DNA of 64,000 nt from UBA11612 sp963976395 (GTDB lineage: Bacteria; Pseudomonadota; Alphaproteobacteria; Rhodospirillales; Rhodospirillaceae). Position numbers and translations under genes: made by a program. Where the stretch lies: assembly GCA_963976395.1 (NCBI GenBank), contig CAXBLG010000010.1, positions 15,127 through 79,126 on the forward strand, written 5' to 3'. Positions within the stretch are counted from its first letter, which is position 1; each line of letters opens with the position of its first letter. Shown here piece after piece: positions 8,907 through 17,600 of this stretch. The notes under the pieces were generated by a model. It saw only the letters and a program-made list of their open reading frames with translations, had not been told where the DNA came from and made no database searches.

Positions 8907-10634
8907 GTGAAAGTTCTCGTCAAATACATTACACGTAAGACGAGCGGGGGCACCGCTGTTCGCGAAGAAAACTTTGATTCTGAAGTTGTAGCGTTCGGCC
9001 GCGCTACAACATGTGATGTTGAGTTGCCGGACTCTCGCGTTCTCCTGCAGCACGCTCAAATCGTCCGGCGATCTGAAAGTCTCTACATAGAGGCGCTTGC
9101 AGGTGAGACGGTTTCTGTTAATGGCCATCTGGTTAAGACCCGCCGAATACACGAAGGCGACGAACTGCGTATCGGACCTTATGTTATCATCTTAGAGACC
9201 CCTGAGACTCAGGCTGAGATCACACTTTCCGTCGAGATGACGGCGCCGCAAGATGATGAACTCGCAAGCCTGCTGGCTCGGTCAAAATTGCGCACCGATG
9301 AGGTTGGTATTTCCAAAAGACAATTGTCGTGGATGATGTTCGTCGCGGTACTCGCTGCGATACTGATTATACCTATGGTCGCAACTTGGTTTAGCGGAAG
9401 CGGGCGTATCGATATTTCGGCGATGGATCGAAGTGCGCTCACTCATGCGCCGACCACGTTGTGGAATACCGGCGAACTTTCTTCATCGCACAGATTTTTT
9501 GGTAATAGTTGTGAAGTGTGCCACGTCCAACCTTTCGTGCCGGTTCAGGACGGAACTTGCACCTCGTGCCATCCAAAAATCTCTCACCATGCCGACCCCC
9601 ATATGTTTGCGTTCGCCTCATTTGGAGATACCGCCTGCCAAAGTTGCCATAAGGAACATCAAGGCAAAGAATCTATCGCACGGGACGACCAGGCATTCTG
9701 TGCCGACTGTCACCAAGATTTGTCGAGCCATGCGGCGGAAACAACTCTGTTGAATGTGACTGACTTTGCTTTGGATCACCCGGGTTTTCGTCCGTCGGTA
9801 GCTAAAAACGTGGCCGCGCATGTGATGGACCGCAAGCTCGCGATGAGTGATACGCCGACTCCTACCGAGAATTCGGGTTTGATTTTTAATCACGAAGATC
9901 ATGTGCGCGCAGACGGGGTTGAGCATCCGGAAAAAGGTAATATCCAACTCGAATGCAGCAATTGCCACGTTAGCGACGACGGTGGTGTATCGATGTTGCC
10001 CATATCTTTTGAAAGTCATTGTCACGACTGTCATGCGCTGCGGTTCGATACGCAGTTTCCGGACCGCGAGATGGTGCACGGTGATCCCTTGGCGGTCTTC
10101 AGCCAGATCAGCGATGTTTATGAAGCTGTGGCCATGCGCGGCGGTTATCAAGAGCCCGAGGCGCCGGCAATTCTGCGACGCCGGCCGAACACGACGCTAA
10201 CGGCGCCCGAAAAGGAGGCGGCACAAAATTGGGCGCTATCCAAAACTCAAGAGGTGATGAATGGTCGTTTTGGTAGAGGCATTTGCGAAGAGTGCCATAA
10301 GGTAGTCGATGACTCATCGTCGCCGGTCTGGCGTGTAGAACCGGTGTATATTGCTACACAGTGGTTTCCTAAAGCGACGTTTACGCACAAAAAGCATAAT
10401 TCCGTAGATTGTGGAACGTGCCACGCGGCTAAAACATCTATTTCGTCAGCAGACGTGCTAATGCCCACAATAGAAACCTGTCGGTCGTGCCACGGCGGTG
10501 AGTACGCCACAGATCTCGTCCCCAGTACATGCGTCGATTGCCATCGATTCCATCAAATTGGTCTTGAATTGATGCAACAAAACAGCTCTTCGGCTCCGTC
10601 GCTTGAGGCTGCGGCCCCGGAGGACGGTCAGTGA
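8907..10634 (+). CDS. FHA-domain, membrane-anchored decaheme cytochrome c
   Basis: A 575-residue protein starting at GTG. Residues 1-100 form an FHA domain with the expected key residues: G31-R32, S43, H49 and N72-G73. FHA domains bind phosphothreonine. A membrane helix follows at about 141-162. The rest contains ten CXXCH heme sites, at 202, 218, 244, 265, 350, 372, 460, 502, 525 and 542, with extra histidines ('FNHEDH', 'THKKH') like class III cytochromes c3/c7. The inferred topology is FHA domain in the cytoplasm, signal-anchor helix, hemes in the periplasm. It would accept or deliver electrons at the membrane protein encoded just upstream. It overlaps the next gene by 4 bases (GTGA). Confidence 0.85.
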   Translation: MKVLVKYITRKTSGGTAVREENFDSEVVAFGRATTCDVELPDSRVLLQHAQIVRRSESLYIEALAGETVSVNGHLVKTRRIHEGDELRIGPYVIILETPETQAEITLSVEMTAPQDDELASLLARSKLRTDEVGISKRQLSWMMFVAVLAAILIIPMVATWFSGSGRIDISAMDRSALTHAPTTLWNTGELSSSHRFFGNSCEVCHVQPFVPVQDGTCTSCHPKISHHADPHMFAFASFGDTACQSCHKEHQGKESIARDDQAFCADCHQDLSSHAAETTLLNVTDFALDHPGFRPSVAKNVAAHVMDRKLAMSDTPTPTENSGLIFNHEDHVRADGVEHPEKGNIQLECSNCHVSDDGGVSMLPISFESHCHDCHALRFDTQFPDREMVHGDPLAVFSQISDVYEAVAMRGGYQEPEAPAILRRRPNTTLTAPEKEAAQNWALSKTQEVMNGRFGRGICEECHKVVDDSSSPVWRVEPVYIATQWFPKATFTHKKHNSVDCGTCHAAKTSISSADVLMPTIETCRSCHGGEYATDLVPSTCVDCHRFHQIGLELMQQNSSSAPSLEAAAPEDGQ

Positions 10635-11050
10635 AAGAGCTTGCCTCTATTCTAGCTATGGCAATGTGTATGGTCGGTACGACTGTCGCAAGTGAGCCTC
10701 GTCAACTTTCAACGGCGGGAACAGATTTTGGACGGGTGAGTGTTGACGCCTTAGAGTCCGCGTTGTCGTTGTCGGTAGAGACGGACGACCTTGAGGTAGT
10801 GGAAACCTATGTGGTTGCACGTTTTCAAAACAATGCGCCACGAAAGAGAACCACGAGCGGGTTTTGGGTGCCTTGGAATGGGCAGACAGACACGTTGACA
10901 GACCTCTCGCTACAACCATCTGCTGATGGAGTTATCGAATTTCCGTTGATAGAAGAAGACTTATCCTCACAATTTCTTCCCATCACTTTCACGGTGATCG
11001 TGCGCACATCAACGGATGTGCGCTGGGGTTATCTAGTTGTAGACCAATGA
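10631..11050 (+). CDS. small secreted protein of unknown function
   Basis: 139 residues, GTG start overlapping the previous stop as GTGA. A signal peptide is apparent at residues 1-21, with likely cleavage after 'TTVAS'. The mature part is beta-rich and acidic, with no cysteine, histidine cluster or heme motif. I do not recognise a family. Its stop overlaps the next start as ATGA, so it is translationally coupled on both sides. This implies a stoichiometric role with the cytochromes, for example as an assembly factor or small periplasmic subunit; that role is inference from context alone. Confidence 0.6.
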   Translation: MKELASILAMAMCMVGTTVASEPRQLSTAGTDFGRVSVDALESALSLSVETDDLEVVETYVVARFQNNAPRKRTTSGFWVPWNGQTDTLTDLSLQPSADGVIEFPLIEEDLSSQFLPITFTVIVRTSTDVRWGYLVVDQ

Positions 11051-12927
11051 AATTTGTCTCGTCGTTTGCCCTGCGAATTCTGGCCATCCTTGCCCTCTCG
11101 CCATGTGCAGTTTCTGCGCAATCTCTATTGGTTGAGGACGTTGATCGCATTATCGGCCAGGCTGTGGCGGAGGCTCGTGCGCGTTCGATTGATAACGCGG
11201 TTATTTCGGTATCTGATCGCGTTGGAAATATCCTCGGCGTCTATGCGATGGACCCGCAGAATCTACCTATGGTCCGCATTGATTCCGGTCGCGGTATCCC
11301 CGTGGGCAATGGACTCGATGGGCTGGAACTCGATATTGCGCCACTTGCCGCCATCACCAAGGCGATTACCGGTGCTTATCTGTCGTCTTCGGGAAATGCC
11401 TTCTCGACCCGCACTGCCAGCCAAATCGTTCAGGAAAACTTTAATCCCGGTGAAGACGGGCAGCCTTCAGGGCCCTTGTTCGGTGTTCAGTTCAGCCAAC
11501 TCCCTTGCTCCGACCTTATGCGTTTTGGAGAGACGTTGGGTCCAGGGCCGCGTCGCTCACCGCTTGGACTGTCCGCCGACCCGGGCGGAATGCCGCTTTA
11601 TAAGAATGGTGCGGTGGTTGGTGGTATTGGTGTGTTCGCCGACGGTGTTTACGGCCTTGATCGTAATTTGTCTGATTACGACCGAGATATCGAAGAACTG
11701 ATTGCTGTTGCCGGACAGCAGGGCTTTGAACCGCCGCGCGATATCATCGGTCACCGCATTACAGTCGAAGGAAAGTTCTTTCGCTATGCAGATATTGACG
11801 CACGCTTCCTCATGGCGACAGGAGCGCAAACGTCTCTTGTAGCAGACAATTATATTGCGGTGCCGGGGTATATGCCCGGTGGCGGTGCCCGGGGAGGGCG
11901 GGAGTATGGCTCCGTCCTATCGGGAATGCGCCCGGACAACGACATGGATGTGCCGGGTGTAGAAGTCTTTGTTCTTGATGATGGCTTAGGTGGTAATCGT
12001 TATGCGGCGCGCGACAGTTTGGCTCCATCTGCTGCGGCTGGTGGTCTGACCGCCTTTGAGGTCCGCACGATTCTCTCGGAAGCTTTGGGTGTTGCCCTCA
12101 GGGCGCGCGCTCAAATTCGAAGGCCCCTGGGCAGTCACGCTCAGGTGAGCGCGTCCATCGTTGATGCTGAGGGCAACATTCTCGCGATAGCCCGCACGCC
12201 CGATGCACCTATTTTTGGCACTGATGTGTCCCTTCAGAAGGCGCGGACAGCCACATTCGCCTCCCGGGCGACAACAGCGGCTGAGTTGCGCGCTGTGTCT
12301 TCCGTTGAACTCATACCTGATGTTCTAACTGTCCCTGCACTCGGCACGTATGTCGATGCTGTTCAAAGCTTCGTTGGGCCAACGGCCTTGGCCGACGGCA
12401 CGGCATTCGCTGATCGTTCTGGGGGCAATCTGTCGCGTCCCTTTTATCCCGATGGCATCAACGGCCGAGCGAACGGTCCGCTATCAAAGCCTTTTACCGT
12501 TTGGAGCCCCTTTAACGTTGGTCTGCAGCTTGATTTAGTTCTCCCCGATATTGTGGCTCGACTGGACGGTAGTCCGCCGCCGCCTCAAGGTTGCACCGCT
12601 CTGCCGCAATCAACCGCAGCTCCGGGGCCGCTTCCGACCCGCCTTGCCAACGGTCTGCAAATATTTCCCGGCAGCGTTCCGATTTTTCGCGGGGAGACAT
12701 TGATTGGCGGAATAGGCGTGTCCGGTGACGGCATAGATCAGGATGATATGATCTCGTTCCTTGGCCTTCATAACGCGGGAGAAAGTCTGGGCACGGGGGT
12801 TGGAAATGCACCACCGGAGCGTCGGGCAGACACCCTTAAAGTTAAAGGCGTAAATCTTCGCTACGTGAATTGTCCGTTTGCGCCATTCCTAGACTCAAGA
12901 GAGCAAGCCGTATGTGCCGGAAAATAA
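11047..12927 (+). CDS. tandem GlcG/HbpS heme-binding-like periplasmic protein
   Basis: 626 residues with a signal peptide (cleavage after 'CAVSAQ'). It contains two copies of a GlcG/HbpS-type (PF03928) domain. The first runs from about 27 ('VEDVDRIIGQAVAEARAR', 'AVISVSDRVGNILGVYAM') to 'MPLYKNGAVVGGIGVFADG'. The second runs from about 335 ('FEVRTILSEALGVALRAR', 'SIVDAEGNILAIARTPDA', 'SLQKARTATFAS') to 'VPIFRGETLIGGIGVSGDG'. HbpS of Streptomyces binds heme and senses redox; other members have unknown substrates. Single-domain proteins are near 140 residues, so each half is enlarged by insertions. The setting in a multiheme cytochrome operon fits heme binding, but no heme motif proves it. Confidence 0.75.
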   Translation: MKFVSSFALRILAILALSPCAVSAQSLLVEDVDRIIGQAVAEARARSIDNAVISVSDRVGNILGVYAMDPQNLPMVRIDSGRGIPVGNGLDGLELDIAPLAAITKAITGAYLSSSGNAFSTRTASQIVQENFNPGEDGQPSGPLFGVQFSQLPCSDLMRFGETLGPGPRRSPLGLSADPGGMPLYKNGAVVGGIGVFADGVYGLDRNLSDYDRDIEELIAVAGQQGFEPPRDIIGHRITVEGKFFRYADIDARFLMATGAQTSLVADNYIAVPGYMPGGGARGGREYGSVLSGMRPDNDMDVPGVEVFVLDDGLGGNRYAARDSLAPSAAAGGLTAFEVRTILSEALGVALRARAQIRRPLGSHAQVSASIVDAEGNILAIARTPDAPIFGTDVSLQKARTATFASRATTAAELRAVSSVELIPDVLTVPALGTYVDAVQSFVGPTALADGTAFADRSGGNLSRPFYPDGINGRANGPLSKPFTVWSPFNVGLQLDLVLPDIVARLDGSPPPPQGCTALPQSTAAPGPLPTRLANGLQIFPGSVPIFRGETLIGGIGVSGDGIDQDDMISFLGLHNAGESLGTGVGNAPPERRADTLKVKGVNLRYVNCPFAPFLDSREQAVCAGK

Positions 12928-14693
12928 CGTATATCCCGGCCCTCCTATCGGCTCTGATGGCGGTGTTGCCCGTCTCATATGCTTGGGCGGATGATGAGGT
13001 AGAACCTGATCAGGTAGCGCAAGAACGCCGCCGTCCAGGTGAAGAGGTGCGGCCACTCCCTGAAATCGACCCCTCGGCAGTAGCTCCGCCTGCACGTAAC
13101 CTTCCACGCGAAACATTGCCGGTGCCTGATCGCTGGCGTTTGGTCGAAGCAATTGGCGTTACCGAGCGCTGGTGGGATCCCTATAATCAAAATACCTTGA
13201 AGGCAGATCGCCCGCTGTTTGACGACTGGTTCGTCAATCTGTCCGTAATCTCCGATACGGTGTTTGAACTGCGCGGCATTCCGACGCCCGTGGGTCCACA
13301 GGGCGGAGTGTCTGGTGGGGCTATAGATTTGTTTGGTCAGATCGACCAGCAAATCTTTAATCAAAATCTCATTACGTCCGTATCGTTCATTAAAGGCGAC
13401 ACTGCTTATAAACCACCCGATTGGGAAGTGCGCGTGACGCCGGTTTTCAACTACAATCGTGTGACGGTGGATGAAAACAGGGCGCTCCGCATTGACCCTT
13501 CCTTGGGCACCAAGCGCACAGATGGACACATCGCATTGCAGGAAGCCTTTGTGGATTACCATATCCGCAATGTCTCAGAGCGTTATGACTTCGATTCACT
13601 CCGTGTTGGCATCCAGCCCGTTACGCTCGATTTCAGAGGTTTTTTATTTCAGGACCAGCAACTGGGCGTACGCCTCTTCGGCACCCGTGACAATAATATT
13701 TGGCAATACAATGTGGGCTGGTTTCAGCGCATGGAGAAGGACACTAATTCCGGCTTGAACGACGCCGGTAAACGCCTGCGCGATGACCACATCTTTTTTG
13801 CGAACGTCTACCGTCAGGACTTTCCGGTTCATGGTTATACGGTTCAAGGTATTGTCGCTCACAACTTAAACCGGGAAGGCAACGACGGCCTGTTCTTTAA
13901 TAAGAACGGATTTCTGGAGCGCCCGGCTTCTATCGCCAATGAGCGCGGAACAGATTACGACGTCACGTATATTGGATTTAATGGGGACGGACATTTCGGG
14001 CGTCTCAATCTCACTCATTCTTTTTACTATGCGATCGGACGAGTTGAGGCGAACCCGTTCACATCATTTTTTCAAAATGAGAAGGCCACCATCGGCGCGT
14101 GGTTTGCCGCGTTAGAACCGTCTATAGATTTCGATTGGATACGACTGCGCGGCCAATTTTTGTATGCCAGCGGCGACAAAGACCCGTTCGACAATAAAGC
14201 CGGCGGTTTCGACTCTATTTTTGAGAACCCACAATTCGCAGGCGCGGATACCAGCTATTGGATTCGTCAGCCGGTTCCGTTGATCGGTGGCGGCGGAGTG
14301 GCTCTATCGGGTCGAAACGGCCTTCTCAATTCTCTGCGCTCATCGAAAGAGCAAGGGCAGTCCAATTTCTTCAATCCCGGCACCGTCATATATGGGGTTG
14401 GCGCGGATATGGACGTGTTGCCGGAGCTGCGCGTTTTTGCCAACGTCAATCACGTCGGTCTTGCGAACAAAGGCGTTGTGGAAGTGTTGAGGCAACAGTC
14501 GCTGGACAGTAAGTCTATAGGCTGGGACGTCTCGCTCTCCGCGCTTTATCGTCCCGCCTTTATCCAGAACGTCGTGTTTCGGGCCTCGGGCGCTGTGTTG
14601 TTTGGCGGCGGAGCTTTCGACTCATTGTTCGCCACCAAGCGTAAGGGCGATACCTTCTACTCTGCCTTGTTTAATTTGATTTTGACTTATTGA
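12912..14693 (+). CDS. outer-membrane beta-barrel (candidate cytochrome conduit porin)
   Basis: About 593 residues. ATG 12912, preceded by AAGAGAG, gives a clean signal peptide ending at 'SYAWADD'; an earlier ATG at 12870 is less likely. After a proline-rich linker the chain alternates hydrophobic and polar residues in barrel-strand fashion, many strands ending in aromatic residues, and the protein ends 'FYSALFNLILTY', a typical barrel C-terminus with terminal aromatic. I cannot name a family. Flanked by two decaheme cytochromes, it is a good candidate for the sheath of a porin-cytochrome complex comparable in role to MtrB or PioB. It lacks the CXXC motif near the N-terminus described for MtrB-type proteins. 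It overlaps the upstream gene by 16 bases. Confidence 0.65.
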   Translation: MCRKITYIPALLSALMAVLPVSYAWADDEVEPDQVAQERRRPGEEVRPLPEIDPSAVAPPARNLPRETLPVPDRWRLVEAIGVTERWWDPYNQNTLKADRPLFDDWFVNLSVISDTVFELRGIPTPVGPQGGVSGGAIDLFGQIDQQIFNQNLITSVSFIKGDTAYKPPDWEVRVTPVFNYNRVTVDENRALRIDPSLGTKRTDGHIALQEAFVDYHIRNVSERYDFDSLRVGIQPVTLDFRGFLFQDQQLGVRLFGTRDNNIWQYNVGWFQRMEKDTNSGLNDAGKRLRDDHIFFANVYRQDFPVHGYTVQGIVAHNLNREGNDGLFFNKNGFLERPASIANERGTDYDVTYIGFNGDGHFGRLNLTHSFYYAIGRVEANPFTSFFQNEKATIGAWFAALEPSIDFDWIRLRGQFLYASGDKDPFDNKAGGFDSIFENPQFAGADTSYWIRQPVPLIGGGGVALSGRNGLLNSLRSSKEQGQSNFFNPGTVIYGVGADMDVLPELRVFANVNHVGLANKGVVEVLRQQSLDSKSIGWDVSLSALYRPAFIQNVVFRASGAVLFGGGAFDSLFATKRKGDTFYSALFNLILTY

Positions 14694-14698
14694 GTTTG

Positions 14699-17600
14699 AT
14701 GAAAACATTCACGTTGAAACGTTTGAGTTTGGTAGCGATTGCCGTTGTTGTGGCTGGCGTCTCGTATGCAGCCTCCGAGGGAGAGACGCCGCGCCATATT
14801 GAATACCCCGAGTATGCACCCGCCCCGCGTTTCCAAACTTGGGACGAAGCCGACCCAAAAAGTTCTGGCTGCCACAGTTGTCATACCGAAACTGACCGCA
14901 AGACGATGCACGCCAGCGAAGCGGTGGTGCTTGGCTGCGTTGATTGCCATGGCGGCGATGCAAGTGTGTTCGTCCCGGCAGGGGCAGAAAAGCCGGACGA
15001 GCCTTACCGCGAGGCGATGGAACGAGCGCACGTTCAACCCTTGTACCCTGAAACGTGGCACTACCCACACAGCGCTAATCCCGAGCGCAGCTACACACTC
15101 CTCAACAAAGAAAGTCCGGAGTTCGTAAGGTTCGTCAACCCTTCGGACTATCGAGTTGCGCGCGAATCCTGCGGCGCGTGTCACCTGTCGATCATTCAGG
15201 CGGCCGAACGCAGCCTTATGGCGACAGGGGCGATGCTTTGGGGCGGAGCGTCCTACAACAACGGCATTTTGCCCTACAAAAATTATTTACTGGGATCGGC
15301 CTACACTCGCGACGGAGAGCCCGCGACCATAAAGAGTCCCGGTAAAATCGAACCGTGGATGACGCGGGAACGCGGTGTGTTGCCCGAACTTGTCCCCATG
15401 CCCAAATGGGAAGTTATCCCTCCCGGCGATGTGTTTCGCGTGTTCGAGCGAGGCGGCCGGAATATCAACAATATTTTCCCCGAAATTGCTCTGCCGAATA
15501 TCGGTACGCTTGTCGGTAGTCTCCAGAAGTTGGAAGAGCCGGGCCGGCCCGATATTCGTCAGTCCAATCGCGGGCCAGGAACGGGTCTGCGCATTGCGGT
15601 TCCCGTCATCAACATTCACAAGACTCGGCTCAATGATCCGTTCACATGGTTCATGGGCACCAGCGACCAGCCGGGAGATTTTCGCTCGTCCGGATGCGCA
15701 GCTTGCCACGTGGTCTACGCGAACGACCGCGACCCTTATCACTCGGGGCCCTACGCCAAGTTCGGTCATATGGGGGAAACGGCTACCGTCGATCCCACCA
15801 TTCCGAAGAATGAACCCGGTCATCCCATCCGGCACGAATTCACACGCTCAATCCCCACCAGCCAATGCATGATTTGTCACATGCACCAACCGAACGTGTT
15901 CGTGAACTCCATGCTTGGTTACACCATGTGGGATTACGAGGCGGATGCACCGGCGATGTGGCCGGATGAGCAGCAATACCCAACAGCGGAGGAAATGCGG
16001 GCGATCCTGGACCGCAATCCGGAAGAGGCTGCGGTGCGCGGCAAGTGGGCCGATATCGAATTCACCAAAAAAGTGTCTGAGCTAAATCCGACCCTCAAAA
16101 ACACTCAGTTCGCCGATTATCATGGCCATGGCTGGAATTTCCGCGCTGTCTTCAAAAAAGACCGCAAAGGTAACCTCTTGGATGAGAACGGCGTAATTGT
16201 TGACCCGGATGACCCGGAAAAATTTGCCAAGGCCGTACATATGCGCTCGATCCATATCGAAGTCGGTATGCACTGTGTTGATTGCCATTTTTCTCAGGAT
16301 GCTCATGGGTCTGGATACATCCATGGTGAAGTGGCGAATGCCATCGAAATTCGCTGCGTCGATTGCCACGGTTCGGCAAAAGATTATCCGTCCCTCAGAA
16401 CCTCAGGTCCGGCCGCGCGTCCGGAAGGGTTTGATTTGTCCGTTTTGCGCAATTCCGACGGCCAGCGCCGGTTCGAATGGAAAGGGTCCGAATGCGATCT
16501 GCCCGATGTACCGGGACGTGATTGTAAATTGACCCAACGTTCGGCAGTAACGCCTGGCCTTGAATGGGAAATGAGTCTGGTGAAGGACTCGGTTGATAAA
16601 ACGTCCAGCCACTACAACTCTAAGGCTGCGCGCGCTAAACTGATGAGCAAGGATACGAAGTCGCTCAAATGGGGGCCGGGTGTTGCTTATGAGGATATGG
16701 CTCACAAGACCGATGAAATGGAGTGTTTCACCTGCCATCTGTCCTGGACCACCTCTTGCGCGGGATGTCATCTGCCGATTCAGGCAAACTGGAAGACGGA
16801 AAGCCATCACTACGAAGGTGGCGAGACGCGAAATTACGCTACCTATAATCCGCAGGTGGTACGCGATCAGATGTTCCAACTCGGTGTTCATCAAACCACG
16901 AAGGGTAACACCATCGCACCGGTGCGCTCCTCGTCGGCATTGATCCTGTCATCAACAAACATCAATCGTGAAAAAATCTACATCCAGCAACCGCCCATCT
17001 CCGCGTCCGGCTACTCCAGCCAAGCCTTCGCGCCTCATTTTCCACATACTGTGCGCAAGACCGAAACTAAAACCTGCAGTGATTGCCACTTGTCGGAGGA
17101 CAAGGACAACAACGCAATCATGGCGCAGTTGCTTTTACAGGGCACAAATTTTGTCAACTTTGTCGGATACAACGCCTGGGTTGGCGGGGCCGGTGGTCTT
17201 GAAGCGGTGCGCGTTACTGAGTGGGACGAACCCCAGGCCGTCATCGGTAGCTATCTTCAAAAGCATGCCTACCCCGATTGGTACCGCGAACATGAGGAGC
17301 GGGGTCAAAAGCTTTACGAAAGCTATACGCATGGCGGCGGCGAGGTCGGCTGTCTGCAACTTCGCGGTGAGTACTTGTACGTTGCCGAAGGCAGAGGCGG
17401 GTTTCGCGCCTACGATGTGGCGTCTATCGCCAATAAAGGGGTTTCACAGCGCGTGATTACGGCGCCTTTCAGCCCGCTTGGCCACGACACTCATGTAAGT
17501 AGCCCGGACGCAACCTGTGTAGCGTTGCCGACCAACCAACCCATAGCCCCTAGCCGCATGAACAAGGATGAAGCTTCTTTTGATCTCATGACAAAAGACA

